NCBI GenBank assembly: GCA_937927725.1
Contig: CALBSE010000066.1
Location: 1 to 64,000 of the forward strand
Direction of reading: 5' to 3'
Length of the DNA stretch: 64,000 nucleotides
DNA from: an uncultured Actinomycetes bacterium
Lineage (GTDB): Bacteria > Actinomycetota > Acidimicrobiia > Acidimicrobiales > Acidimicrobilacustridaceae
Part shown: positions 1-8,998 of the stretch, one piece after another
Layout of the letters: every line of letters begins with the position of its first letter
Numbering within the stretch: position 1 is the stretch's first letter
The notes under the pieces: generated by a model
What the model was told of the DNA's origin: nothing
The model's database searches: none
The model's input: only the letters and a program-made list of their open reading frames with translations
Program-made: the position numbers and the translations under genes

Positions 1-1009
1 GATCGAGGATGACGTCGAGCTGCGCACGCGTGTAGTTCATGACCTCGATGCCAGGCGTGCCCGGCGTAATGCCCGCAGCTTGCGTGGCCGGAGTGTCGAG
101 ATAGGGGAATGTCAGTGCAACGTTTCCGACCCATGGCGAACCATCGGCCCATAACTTGATGCCCTTCTTCGTAAGCATCGACGCGGGAACCTTCGATTCG
201 AACTTCTCTCCACAGGCTGCATCAGTCGACACGTGATAGAGCGAAATACGCAAAGGACAGTTCGGGATTCCCGCCAACGCCTCGAATGCGGGCTTCAGCG
301 TGTCGTTGAAGGTCATTTCCGAAGTCGAGGTGATGCCATTGCCCGCCATAAACGCGTACCACTGAGCAGCGGACGCAAGTGGATTCTTCACAACTTCGCC
401 CATGAGCGGCATAGCCGCTTCCATCATGGCGGGAATTTCATGCGCCATTCCGTTCAGCGAACCATCGGGGTTACGTCCGAAAGATCCTCCAACCGGGTCG
501 GCCGGGGGCTTGGTGTCCCAACCAAGTTTCTTGATGGCTTCGGTGTTCAGATACACCGCGTGTCCGGAGTTATCGGCAACCACCACTGGACGATCGGGGA
601 AGTACGCGTCGAGCACCTTGGCATCGGGCGCTTCGCAGCCGTGCAGCAAACGGTCAAGACCGTTGAATAGCAACATCTGGCCAGCGGGCTGTTCCTTCTG
701 CAATTTCGTGAAGAGGTCGGTGACATCGCTCCACTTCGGGTAGCCCACATACGGGGCGATCCAATACGCAGGGGCTTGCGTCATGATTCCGCTCAGCACC
801 GGATGCGAATGCGATTCAACAAATCCGGGCAGGAGGGCCGTGTCGCCGAGATCGGTCACGGTTGCATCGGGAAGTGCCTTCTTGCACGCATCGAGGTCAC
901 CCACTGCTGCGATGGTCCCGTCGGCTTTTACGGCAACGGCAGTTGCTCGCGGCGCTTTCTCGTCCATCGTGATGACGGTGGAAGCGGTGAGGATCTGTTC
1001 TGTGGCCAT
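1..1009 (-). CDS. Amidohydrolase, YtcJ-like (3' part cut by window edge)
   Basis: Predicted metal-dependent amidohydrolase of the amidohydrolase-3 (YtcJ) group, cytosolic, substrate unknown. The ATG at 1009 has AAGGAG six bases upstream. The N-terminus (TASTVITMDEK, then DTALLPGFVESHSHP) is the usual small beta-sandwich leading into the first TIM-barrel strand, and HSHP at residues 67-70 is the metal-binding HxH. About 336 codons are present. Members are usually near 540 residues, so the rest, with the later metal ligands, lies left of the window. It runs in the same direction as the lipoprotein gene upstream but is separated from it by a hairpin, so it is probably its own transcript. Confidence 0.85.
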   Translation of the reverse strand, partial: MATEQILTASTVITMDEKAPRATAVAVKADGTIAAVGDLDACKKALPDATVTDLGDTALLPGFVESHSHPVLSGIMTQAPAYWIAPYVGYPKWSDVTDLFTKLQKEQPAGQMLLFNGLDRLLHGCEAPDAKVLDAYFPDRPVVVADNSGHAVYLNTEAIKKLGWDTKPPADPVGGSFGRNPDGSLNGMAHEIPAMMEAAMPLMGEVVKNPLASAAQWYAFMAGNGITSTSEMTFNDTLKPAFEALAGIPNCPLRISLYHVSTDAACGEKFESKVPASMLTKKGIKLWADGSPWVGNVALTFPYLDTPATQAAGITPGTPGIEVMNYTRAQLDVILD

Positions 1010-1053
1010 GATGGCTCCTTGTTTGCCGAACTCGTTCGTTCTGTAGAAAATCT

Positions 1054-1063
1054 AGAACGTTCT
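1054..1063. promoter_or_regulatory. AGAACGTTCT palindrome upstream of the amidohydrolase
   Basis: A perfect 10-bp palindrome, AGAACGTTCT, lies 44 bases upstream of the amidohydrolase ATG, in the expected promoter zone. It could be an operator half for a TetR- or MarR-type repressor. No regulator gene adjoins it, so the reading is weak. Confidence 0.25.
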
Positions 1064-1079
1064 TGGATGACCTTACGCG

Positions 1080-1109
1080 TTCGTGCCCGGCACAATGGCC
1101 GGGCACGAA
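1080..1109 (-). terminator. Strong hairpin after the lipoprotein gene
   Basis: TTCGTGCCCGGC pairs perfectly with GCCGGGCACGAA across the 6-base loop ACAATG. It lies 36 bases past the stop of the minus-strand lipoprotein gene and before the amidohydrolase gene. On the minus strand there is no clear U-tract after it, so it is a probable rather than classic intrinsic terminator. Confidence 0.5.
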
Positions 1110-1145
1110 AAGAATCGTCGAAGGAACGGCGAACCTGGGAAACGA

Positions 1146-1706
1146 TCAACCAATTCCGAGCGAGACATACGCCGGAGTCTGCGAGTCACTCGCTTGGTAG
1201 GGCTTTTTGGCCGAAAGGCCAAAGACCACCAAGAGCGAACCGTTCGGACCAGCCACCACGTTGATCGACTTCACGTAATCAAGCTGAACGGGAAGCACGG
1301 TTGTGGGCACTGCGGGGGTGCCGCTCCAACTCCCCTGCGCGAGCGTGACAACGAGAGTTGCCGAACCCTGCGTTGCGACGGTGGCTCCCGAGGAGTCAAC
1401 AACCGGTGCAGTTGCGTAGGCCGCAGTCCATGCCCCTGTTGCGGTACCCAACTTCAGTTGGATGTTGTCGACACAACCTTCCTTTGAGGTCGCGATCGAA
1501 CCGAGCACTGATGCTGTTCCGGCCTTGCCTCCAGAACTTGATCCGACCGTTCCGGTGAACGGACATGCGGTGTCGGTGACCTGGTCGCCACTCATGGCAG
1601 TTGTCGACGTCGAGTTACTCGACGATGAACTGCTCGAGCATGCGGCGATAGGAACGAAAAGGGCCACTGCAGCGGCGGTGGCAATGAGTGTGCGGCGGAT
1701 GTTCAC
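1146..1706 (-). CDS. Secreted lipoprotein, unknown function
   Basis: 186 residues. The N-terminus has basic residues (MNIRR), a hydrophobic stretch and the lipobox PIAAC followed by a run of serines, so it should be lipid-anchored outside the membrane. After a Ser/Thr-rich linker the body has two cysteines (in TACPF and EGCVD) that could form a disulfide, and beta-rich segments such as SATLVVTLAQGSW. The ending VSLGIG shows no further anchor. I do not recognise a family. Followed by a perfect hairpin at 1080-1109. Confidence 0.7.
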   Translation of the reverse strand: MNIRRTLIATAAAVALFVPIAACSSSSSSSNSTSTTAMSGDQVTDTACPFTGTVGSSSGGKAGTASVLGSIATSKEGCVDNIQLKLGTATGAWTAAYATAPVVDSSGATVATQGSATLVVTLAQGSWSGTPAVPTTVLPVQLDYVKSINVVAGPNGSLLVVFGLSAKKPYQASDSQTPAYVSLGIG

Positions 1707-1857
1707 GGGGCTCCTCGGAAACAGATGTATTCCACAAAGTAGAACAGACCGCGCCGGTCGAGACCAACCACTGGGCTTCGATCGGCCCGAGTGGCCTTCA
1801 ATTCCCTACACTCGCCGAGTTGCTCCCATACGAGGGGCCAAGGATCAGGGGGAAATC

Positions 1858-2658
1858 ATGGGTCGGTTCGACGGGAAAGTCGTCATCGTCACCGGAGCAG
1901 CACGCGGACAGGGCGAGGCCGAGGCCCGACTGTTTGCCAGCGAAGGCGCAAAGGTCGTTCTGGCCGACGTGCTCGATACCGAGGGGCAGGCTGTCGCAGC
2001 CGACATCGGCGCGAATGCCCGCTATGTGCATCTCGACGTAAGCAACGAAGCCGAATGGCAAGCAGCAATCGCTGCGACGAAAGAATTTGGCGGACGCCTC
2101 GATGCGCTCGTGAACAATGCCGCGATCATTTGGCCCTCCGCTATCGAAGACACCTCGCTCGAGGCGTACATGACGGTCATCAACGTCAATCAGGTGGGCT
2201 GCTTTCTGGGCATGAAAACCGCAATGCCACTTTTGAAGGAATCGGGCGGCGGTGCGATCGTGAATATTTCTTCGATCGATGGCATCGCGTCGAAGAACGG
2301 CTTGATCTCCTACACCGCATCGAAGTTCGCAATCCGCGGTATGACGAAGACGGCGGCGATGGAATGGGGCCGCTTCGGGATTCGTGTGAACTCGGTCCAC
2401 CCCGGCGGCGTGAACACCGTCATGGGAAACCCGATCAATGATCCGATTCTCGAAACGATGCCGTATCAACAGCAAGCCATTCAGCGCATCGGTTACCCAA
2501 ACGAAATTGCTGCGGCTGTTGCATTCCTTGCGAGCGCTGACGCCAGTTACATCACTGGAACTGAACTCGTTGTTGACGGTGGATGGCTCACCGGTCGTCT
2601 TGAACCGGGCCTCCCCGGCTCGAGCGCAACCACAGAAGGATTTGGTTACAACGCATGA
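1858..2658 (+). CDS. Short-chain dehydrogenase/reductase
   Basis: 266 residues, classical SDR fold, NAD(P)-dependent oxidoreductase acting on an unknown alcohol/ketone. Visible motifs are the cofactor glycine motif TGAARGQG (residues 12-19), NNAA (86-89), the catalytic Ser of NISS near 138, and YTASK with Tyr152/Lys156. The frame stays open upstream to 1462, but the ATG at 1858 follows AGGGGGA at good spacing and starts exactly where SDRs start (MGRFDGKVVIVTG). The stop overlaps the thioesterase start as ATGA, so the two are translationally coupled. The sequence is close to 3-alpha/20-beta-hydroxysteroid-type SDRs, which fits a small CoA/steroid or fatty-acid degradation unit, but the substrate is inference. 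Confidence 0.9.
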   Translation: MGRFDGKVVIVTGAARGQGEAEARLFASEGAKVVLADVLDTEGQAVAADIGANARYVHLDVSNEAEWQAAIAATKEFGGRLDALVNNAAIIWPSAIEDTSLEAYMTVINVNQVGCFLGMKTAMPLLKESGGGAIVNISSIDGIASKNGLISYTASKFAIRGMTKTAAMEWGRFGIRVNSVHPGGVNTVMGNPINDPILETMPYQQQAIQRIGYPNEIAAAVAFLASADASYITGTELVVDGGWLTGRLEPGLPGSSATTEGFGYNA

Positions 2659-3317
2659 CCAATGAAGAACCCGCTCCCTTCAGCGCGGGTTGGACACTCG
2701 AAGATGAAGCAGGCACCGTGGCGGTCGCCGCTTCTACCCGAGCACTCATCACCACTCTTCGTCGCGCCGACGCACCAACAGAGTCGCTTGCGCGTGCTGC
2801 GGCTCTCATCGACGAAGCGACGTCGCTACTTGAACCACACCGCGTCGATGGCACCCCGATGCAGGGACGCTTGGGCGATCGCGGGCCAATCGGAGCACAA
2901 GCGAATGAACCACGAGTGTTCTTTCCGTGGAGCCCGATCATCGGACCGCTTAATCCACTTTCGGCCGATGTCGAATTCAACGTCGTCGACGGCCGCACAA
3001 CTGGTCGCGCGTTTCTTGGCGCTCAGTACAACGGTCCACCGGGAATGGTCCATGGCGGCATCATCGCTTTGCTTTTCGATGAACTTCTGGGTGCCACCAA
3101 TGTTTGCAACGGACTCGGCGGATTCACCGGAACGCTGTCCATTCGCTACGAGCGTCCAACTTGGATCGAACGCGAACTCCAACTCGAAAGTTGGGTCGAT
3201 CGAGTTGAGGGCCGCAAGGTCTTCACCGTCGGAACTATTGCGATCGATGGTCACGTCACTGCTCGCGCCGAAGGCATTTTCATCATGACCCAAGGCTGGA
3301 AGCCGGAGGAGAAGTAG
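2655..3317 (+). CDS. PaaI-like hotdog-fold thioesterase
   Basis: 220 residues. The C-terminal half carries the 4HBT/hotdog signature GPPGMVHGGIIALLFDE, where HGG and the following acidic residue mark the catalytic helix, followed by the strands FTGTLSIRYERPTW and RKVFTVGTIAIDG. The first ~100 residues are an extra N-terminal part often seen in actinobacterial acyl-CoA thioesterases of this group. Expected reaction: hydrolysis of an acyl-CoA in the cytosol. It starts by ATGA overlap with the SDR stop and ends in TAGTG overlap with the next gene, giving a tight three-gene operon. Confidence 0.82.
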   Translation: MTNEEPAPFSAGWTLEDEAGTVAVAASTRALITTLRRADAPTESLARAAALIDEATSLLEPHRVDGTPMQGRLGDRGPIGAQANEPRVFFPWSPIIGPLNPLSADVEFNVVDGRTTGRAFLGAQYNGPPGMVHGGIIALLFDELLGATNVCNGLGGFTGTLSIRYERPTWIERELQLESWVDRVEGRKVFTVGTIAIDGHVTARAEGIFIMTQGWKPEEK

Positions 3318-3742
3318 TGCCTCCTACTGCTCACCCTTCCGACAACGGCGACCGCAACGTTCTCGGCGAAGCGCTTGAACTTTGCGGAACTGATCCGATG
3401 ACCGGATTCCTTCGCGACGGTTGCTGCACCACCGGACCCGAAGACATCGGCCTTCACACCATTTGTGCGGTGATGACCCCAGAGTTTTTGGAGCACCAAC
3501 GATCAATCGGTAACGACCTCATTACCCCGATGCCGCAGTATCGATTCCCGGGCCTCGTGCCTGGCGACCGCTGGTGCGTTACCGCGCGCAACTGGGCCAT
3601 CGCCTTCAACGATGGCTGCGCCGCACCAGTTGTGCTTGCGTCAACCAATCAGAAGACCCTCGAGGTCATTCCGCTTGAATGGCTGCAACAACTTGCGATC
3701 GATGTTCCGCCAGACCTCAGCAGCCTTCTCGATCCTGACTGA
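3317..3742 (+). CDS. DUF2237 family protein
   Basis: 141 residues matching the small conserved DUF2237 family: NVLGEALELCGTDPMTGFLRDG, CCTTGPEDIGLHTICAVMT, the PMPQYRFPGLVPGDRWC block and PVVLASTNQKTLEVIPLE. Function is unknown in the family; the conserved cysteines suggest metal or redox chemistry (inference). The start is a GTG overlapping the thioesterase TAG, so it is the last gene of the SDR operon. Confidence 0.85.
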   Translation: MPPTAHPSDNGDRNVLGEALELCGTDPMTGFLRDGCCTTGPEDIGLHTICAVMTPEFLEHQRSIGNDLITPMPQYRFPGLVPGDRWCVTARNWAIAFNDGCAAPVVLASTNQKTLEVIPLEWLQQLAIDVPPDLSSLLDPD

Positions 3743-3747
3743 ACCTC

Positions 3748-4044
3748 TCAGTCAAGTTCAGAATGCACTGAACCCATCACTGCGCCACCGTCGGCCATGA
3801 ACGGGCCAATCTTCGGGTAAAGCGCGGCAAGCGTTTCGCTACTCATATGTGCATCCATCGCAGCTTGATCGGCGTACTGCTCGATCATGTAGATGGTGTC
3901 GGCATCGTCGCCCGCGACGAGCGTATAAATCTCGGTGCCTGCTTCAGCGTTCGCGACGGCAAACATGTCGCCGAACTGCGCCAACAATTCGTCACGCTGG
4001 CCGGGATTTGCCTTCATCGTTGCGATCATTACGCGCTTTGCCAT
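3748..4044 (-). CDS. ABM-domain (antibiotic biosynthesis monooxygenase-like) protein
   Basis: 98 residues, a single ferredoxin-like ABM domain: a strand MAKRVMIATMKANPG, a helix QRDELLAQFGDMFAVANAE, the pair TEIYTLVAGDDADTIYMIEQYAD and a C-terminal helix. Such proteins are small dimeric oxygenases or quinol monooxygenases, but many are uncharacterised. It converges on the DUF2237 gene with only 5 bases between the stops. Confidence 0.75.
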   Translation of the reverse strand: MAKRVMIATMKANPGQRDELLAQFGDMFAVANAEAGTEIYTLVAGDDADTIYMIEQYADQAAMDAHMSSETLAALYPKIGPFMADGGAVMGSVHSELD

Positions 4045-4101
4045 TGTTCCCCCTCGGGTTGCGGTCGCAGAACGATAACCGGAACGTGGGGCTGATTGGA
4101 A

Positions 4102-5685
4102 TCAAATGATTCCGTCGTCAAGTGACACCGCTTCGATCTCTTGGTCGCGAAGTTCTGTGTCGTCGTCAGAAATTCCTGGGGTGGATGGAAGAAACTTGGC
4201 CGCAAGGATTGCTGCTCCGACGAGGATCAACGCGCAGGTCCAGACGCCGACTCGCATTCCCGAGACATAGGCGTGCTTTGCGTTCTCGAGCAGTGACGCG
4301 GATTGATCGGCCGGGAGATCTTTTGCAACCTGGATTGCTTTACCAATTGAGTTCTGCGCAGCCGATGCGGCATTTGCAGGCAGTCCCGAAAGATCAGAAA
4401 GCGATGAGTGGTAACGCCAGGCAAAGAGGCTTCCGATCACGGCCACACCGAGTGCGCCACCGATCTGACGAGTCGTGTCATTCACCGCCGAACCAACGCC
4501 CGCTCGATCGCGGGGCAATGCACCCATGATCGATTCGGTTGCAGGTGTCGCAGTAAGCGCCAAACCAACGCCGAAGATCGCACGCACAACGATTCCACCA
4601 ATGTCTGACGAAATGATCGACTCGATTCCGTAAGCGACCATCACACACGAACAGATCAAAAGTCCAACGATGACCACCTTGGTTGTTCCCCAACGGGCAA
4701 CAAACTTGTGGCATTGGGGACTCGTGAGCATCAATCCAACAGCAACAGGTGCAGTCATCACGCCAGCCTTGAGCGGCGAGTATCCGAGAATGAATTGGAA
4801 GTACTGCACGATCAAGAACGTCGATCCAAACATCACGAAGTAATTAATCGTGATCGTCATACTTGCCGCGCTGAAGCGCGGGTTCCGGAAGAAGTTGAGA
4901 TCAAGCATGGGATGATCGCTGCGGAGTTCCCACCATGTGAAGAGCCCAAGGAACAGCAAGCCTGCAGCGATCGCAAACAGAACTTCAGCGCTCGACCAGC
5001 CTTTTTCGGGAATCTCAATGATTCCGTAGAGCAATCCAACTAACGCAACGATCGAAAGCATTGCGCCCAGCGGATCGAGTCGATGGCCTCGTTCGGCACT
5101 CTTCGACGGCGGAACGAGGAACCAACCCATCACGACTGCGACCACACAGATCGGAACGTTGATCAAGAAGATTGACCCCCACCAAAAATGGTCAAGAAGG
5201 AATCCACCGAGCAACGGACCTGCAGCGACCCCAATTCCTGCAACAGCCGCCCATACGCCGATCGCTTTCGAACGCTCTTTTCCTTCGAACGTATTCGTCA
5301 GAATCGCCAAGGTTGCCGGAAGGATCAGCGCGCCACCGATACCCATCAGACCACGGCAAAGGATGAGCGAATTCGCGCTATCGGCCTGGCTTGCGAAGGC
5401 GGAGAACCCACCAAAGATCACGAGGCCGATCATCATTGTGCGGTGACGACCCCACTTGTCGCCGATTGCTCCCATCGTGAGGAGCAAGCATGCGAACACA
5501 ATGGTGTACGAATCAATGAGCCACTGAAGTTGCGCCTGCGAAGCTCCAACTCCGCGAACAATTGAGGGAAGGCCCACGTTCATAATCGTGTTATCGATCG
5601 ACGTAATCGTCACTGCGATACAGATGGAAAGAAGCGTGAACCAGCGACGTTGATGAATTCTTTCGGGCGTCCAACGACTCGACAT
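4102..5685 (-). CDS. MFS drug exporter, DHA2 (14-TM, EmrB/QacA-type)
   Basis: 527 residues with about 14 hydrophobic segments. The N-terminus SICIAVTITSIDNTIMNVGLPSI has the D-x-T motif of TM1 of DHA2 transporters. The loop 2-3 motif appears as GAIGDKWGRHR, and motif C-like GVAAGPLLGG is in TM5. Role: proton-driven efflux of hydrophobic drugs or metabolites across the inner membrane. It lies 43 bases downstream of a MarR gene on the same strand, the usual repressor-pump operon, so it is probably induced by a ligand of that MarR. A related DHA2 pump lies at 47055-48617. Confidence 0.92.
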   Translation of the reverse strand: MSSRWTPERIHQRRWFTLLSICIAVTITSIDNTIMNVGLPSIVRGVGASQAQLQWLIDSYTIVFACLLLTMGAIGDKWGRHRTMMIGLVIFGGFSAFASQADSANSLILCRGLMGIGGALILPATLAILTNTFEGKERSKAIGVWAAVAGIGVAAGPLLGGFLLDHFWWGSIFLINVPICVVAVVMGWFLVPPSKSAERGHRLDPLGAMLSIVALVGLLYGIIEIPEKGWSSAEVLFAIAAGLLFLGLFTWWELRSDHPMLDLNFFRNPRFSAASMTITINYFVMFGSTFLIVQYFQFILGYSPLKAGVMTAPVAVGLMLTSPQCHKFVARWGTTKVVIVGLLICSCVMVAYGIESIISSDIGGIVVRAIFGVGLALTATPATESIMGALPRDRAGVGSAVNDTTRQIGGALGVAVIGSLFAWRYHSSLSDLSGLPANAASAAQNSIGKAIQVAKDLPADQSASLLENAKHAYVSGMRVGVWTCALILVGAAILAAKFLPSTPGISDDDTELRDQEIEAVSLDDGII

Positions 5686-5728
5686 GTTCTTTGATCTTCC
5701 GTTTCGTTTTCGTTCGTTCTAGAGGCGG

Positions 5729-6163
5729 TCAGCGGGCGAGCATCTGTTCGAAGTTCTTGCGAACGACAGAAATCGTTCGAACTGCAGCGTCGATGTCGCC
5801 GGGGCTGATTCCCGCGAAGAGTTGCGTCGCGAAACTGTCGAACGATTGCTGCATATCGGTGCAGATCGCTTTCCCAGATTCGGTGAGCTCCACGAACGTT
5901 GCGCGACGATCAGACGGGTCCGGGCGGCGCTCAACATACGCAGAGACAACTAGTCCATCGACGAGCGCAGTCACCGCACGCGGTGTGACTGCGAGTCGAT
6001 GCGCCAACTCGCTTGAACGGAGCGGTCCCGATTCGTGGAGAAACATCAGAAGCCGCCGGCGAGGCAACGTCAGATTTCGACGGCGAAGACCTGCAGCACG
6101 GAGCCGGTCAAAAAGGGGAGCAAGTTCCGCCAATTCCCGAATAAGCGCGGTTGAGTTCTTCAT
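5729..6163 (-). CDS. MarR family transcriptional regulator
   Basis: 144 residues with a winged helix: RRLLMFLHESGPLRSSELAHRLAVTPRAVTALVDGLVVSAYVERRPDPSDRRATFVELTESG. The last part is the MarR wing (DPSDRRA). It directly precedes the DHA2 exporter gene and presumably represses its own operon. The start ATG at 6163 has a TATGGT-like box a few bases upstream, suggesting a very short leader. Confidence 0.9.
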   Translation of the reverse strand: MKNSTALIRELAELAPLFDRLRAAGLRRRNLTLPRRRLLMFLHESGPLRSSELAHRLAVTPRAVTALVDGLVVSAYVERRPDPSDRRATFVELTESGKAICTDMQQSFDSFATQLFAGISPGDIDAAVRTISVVRKNFEQMLAR

Positions 6164-6288
6164 TAGTAGAGACCATACACTATGTTGATCCTACATCTTC
6201 TTCTAAAGCAGACCAACCCAACACTCAGCGCAGTGCACCCCCAGTGCGGAGGGAGGCCGAGGAACCGCACCGGTAACCTCAGCCCACT

Positions 6289-7914
6289 GTGACCACCAAG
6301 TGCACGCCCAACGTTCTTCCCCAAAACTCGCGGCATCACCGTCGACCGTCGCGGATTTTCGCCTTCGCGTTCGTCATCTGCGCCCTTGCAGTGACCGGTT
6401 GTTCGGTACTGAACGCTTCAGTTCCTGCTCCGCTTTCCGCCTATCCCGCCCCTTCCGGCGTACCGACGACGCAACAAACCAACGTCAGCCCGTTCCCCCT
6501 TTCCCAACGGCTCGGCAAGTGGGACGGCACGAGGTTCACAGCAATCGCACCGAACTCGATTAACGGCGGCAACGTCATCGTGATGACTCATGGGTGGGCA
6601 GCAGGGCTGCTCCCGACCTACGAGGCAGCACAAGCGACGTCAACCGATCTCGTGACGATGTGGAACCCCGCGATGGTTGATCCAAAAACTAAACAACCAT
6701 CAATCGCTCTGTTCGCAAACTTGGCGTCGTCGCTTCAGTCGGCGGATCCCAGCGCCACAATCTTGATGTACAGCTGGGTCGACCAAAGTGCGACTGACAT
6801 GAGCGCGCTTGCCGCCTACGCGCCTGAACGAGCCACCGAGGTCAATGGCCATCGAATGGCGACGGCGATCGATCAAACTCTTGCCGCAGGATTTTCGAAC
6901 AATGGCGGCCAGGTCCATCTGATTGGACACAGCTTTGGAGCCAACGTTGCGACGACTGCCGCCCTTGCTCTCGCAACTCCCCCGCGCCAGCTCACTCTGT
7001 TCGATTCACCCGAAGTGAACCTTGCACGTATCGGCGGCGCAAAGAACGACCTTCGATACAAACTCTCGCGACTCAACATTGGTCGCGGCCCGAATCAAAC
7101 GTTCGTTGACAATTACATCTCACTCGTCGGAGAGCCATACGCCGGCTACCCAGGACTTGGTCAAATTGTCGACATACACCTCAAGCCGCCGTCGTCTGAT
7201 GCCGGAGTCGACAAGCACCAGTACCCGATTGGCTGGTACGCCGATTCCGCGGCAACAAAGAGTTCGGGAGTCGGGCTTTGGTGGTCGCCGATGATGGGCG
7301 CATCCGACACTTCCCTTGCGACGACATGGCAGCAAGATTCTTCTGATCCAGCACAAGAACTCATCCTTACGGCCGATGGCGTTGCACCGCCGCCGACACA
7401 AAACGCGTCGGTTAGCTATCTCTCCACGGCGATTGCCGACCCGAACGCAGGTCTCGCCGTTGCAACCGCTCAAGACACCGTTTCAAATTTTGACTTCACA
7501 ACAGACCAAGACTCGCTCTGGTTGACATTCGATGAATCTGAAGCCGGCCTCGCGACCGACACTTTTCATCTGTTCATCGACGGACGCGAACGATCCACTT
7601 TCGCTCCGCCTGCCGAGGGAACTGGAACCGACGGAAGCTTCCTCATTCTTTATGACCTTGCTTCGGGCTCCCACACGCTGTCGCTTGTCGTCGAAGGTTC
7701 AACCAGCGGATCAGTTGCTTCGCAGTCGGCGGTGGCCAAAATCACCAATCTCCGCATTTCGTCGACAACTGACATTCAACGCAACCTGACACCCAACCAG
7801 ACGAAGCGCTTGATCGTGTGGGCGGTAGCACTCGTCATTTTGGTTGCGGTGATCGTCGTCGCGCTTCTCATCCTGCTCACTGTCTGGCTGGTCAAGAAGG
7901 TGCGCCGCCGATGA
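6289..7914 (+). CDS. Lipase-like alpha/beta-hydrolase lipoprotein with C-terminal TM helix
   Basis: 541 residues, GTG start. An N-terminal basic region and hydrophobic stretch end in lipobox AVTGC, so a lipid anchor is expected. The hydrolase part has NVIVMTHGWAAG (oxyanion-hole HG) and the nucleophile elbow GHSFG in VHLIGHSFGANVATTAAL. A second domain of beta character (about 390-495) follows. The protein ends with one strong helix (LIVWAVALVILVAVIVVALLIL) and basic KKVRRR, so it may be anchored at both ends. Substrate unknown; lipase/esterase is inferred from the fold. It converges with the membrane protein gene at 7958. Confidence 0.75.
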   Translation: MTTKCTPNVLPQNSRHHRRPSRIFAFAFVICALAVTGCSVLNASVPAPLSAYPAPSGVPTTQQTNVSPFPLSQRLGKWDGTRFTAIAPNSINGGNVIVMTHGWAAGLLPTYEAAQATSTDLVTMWNPAMVDPKTKQPSIALFANLASSLQSADPSATILMYSWVDQSATDMSALAAYAPERATEVNGHRMATAIDQTLAAGFSNNGGQVHLIGHSFGANVATTAALALATPPRQLTLFDSPEVNLARIGGAKNDLRYKLSRLNIGRGPNQTFVDNYISLVGEPYAGYPGLGQIVDIHLKPPSSDAGVDKHQYPIGWYADSAATKSSGVGLWWSPMMGASDTSLATTWQQDSSDPAQELILTADGVAPPPTQNASVSYLSTAIADPNAGLAVATAQDTVSNFDFTTDQDSLWLTFDESEAGLATDTFHLFIDGRERSTFAPPAEGTGTDGSFLILYDLASGSHTLSLVVEGSTSGSVASQSAVAKITNLRISSTTDIQRNLTPNQTKRLIVWAVALVILVAVIVVALLILLTVWLVKKVRRR

Positions 7915-7957
7915 CGTGCAATCCGAAAGACCTTGTCGACCTATCGCAAATTGAGCA

Positions 7958-8998
7958 TCACAGATTTTTCAAAACATAAAGTACGTGATGCTTCGCTAGC
8001 TGCGCTTTACCGGTCCAAACAAAAACGCCCGGGAGAAGCGCGGCAAGCCCAAGAATGAGCATCGAGAGGCGTCGAACCGTCTCTTTTTCGCTTCGATTCT
8101 CGTAACGGAGCAGGAGCACCATCACAAGCGGCCACGTCAATATTGCAAATATTCGACTTTGATCAAAACTCAGAGCTACGGGAACAAGGCAAGCGACAAA
8201 CAGCCCGACTATGACAAGCCGATTGCGCCATCGGGGCTCCGACGCGACTGAAACAGCAACGGCCACGATCGTGACACCCAAACACGTAGGTAGAAGCCAC
8301 GGGAGTCCTTTCCAGAACTGATCAAGGAAAATGTGAATTCCTTGCTGTTGAAAATAGGACACACGGCCCTCGGTCACATGATTGGCGTTCAACCACAAGT
8401 ACTGAAGAAGTCGGCCGAAAAGCAATCCAGCCGCAGCCCAAATGAGTTGCTTCCAAGATTCATACATCTTCATCATCGCAAGAACACCCAATACCGCGAA
8501 GATGATGAGGCCCTGTTCAAACGCAGCGAAGGTGAGAAGAAATCCGATCGCGAATGCTGTCCATCGATTACGGACAAGTACGAGCAGTGACGTGAGCCCA
8601 ACAGTAAAAACGTCGTACGAGCCAATCCACGACATCAGGATCACACTCGTCTGTGAGCCAACAAAGCCTGCTCCGATGAGTGCAGCGGCACGAATTCCAG
8701 CGCGACGGCAAAGGAGTATCGCAATGGTGGTGGCAAATCCGACGAATACTCCAACATGAACCAGATCGAATGAACGCTCGGTCGTGGCGTTGAATACAGA
8801 AGCAACGACAGCGCCGATCGGAGAACTCAAGACGTATTGAGCGAGCGGGGGGAACTGCGGAAGCGACGGAAGAGCGGGGACAACCTGCGTAGCGAAGAGT
8901 TCCGAAACGGGGTATGACCCATATCCCGCGCGCCAAAACAACACCGCCAGTCCGGTAACGACCCATCCAATTCGTTGAAGGAAAATCCTTGTCGTCAT
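7958..8998 (-). CDS. Multi-pass membrane protein, unknown
   Basis: 346 residues with roughly 8-9 hydrophobic helices, for example IGWVVTGLAVLFW at the start and LSMLILGLAALLPGVFVW near the end. The layout resembles polytopic proteins linked with lipid-dependent glycosyl transfer, but no catalytic motif is visible, so no function is assigned. Its ATG overlaps the stop of the upstream gene (ATGA at 8995-8998), so the two are co-translated. Confidence 0.6.
   Translation of the reverse strand: MTTRIFLQRIGWVVTGLAVLFWRAGYGSYPVSELFATQVVPALPSLPQFPPLAQYVLSSPIGAVVASVFNATTERSFDLVHVGVFVGFATTIAILLCRRAGIRAAALIGAGFVGSQTSVILMSWIGSYDVFTVGLTSLLVLVRNRWTAFAIGFLLTFAAFEQGLIIFAVLGVLAMMKMYESWKQLIWAAAGLLFGRLLQYLWLNANHVTEGRVSYFQQQGIHIFLDQFWKGLPWLLPTCLGVTIVAVAVSVASEPRWRNRLVIVGLFVACLVPVALSFDQSRIFAILTWPLVMVLLLRYENRSEKETVRRLSMLILGLAALLPGVFVWTGKAQLAKHHVLYVLKNL

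Noticed and set aside
1798..2475. Minus-strand open frame opposite the SDR gene
   Set aside because: The SDR motifs on the plus strand are unambiguous; the reverse frame has no domain.
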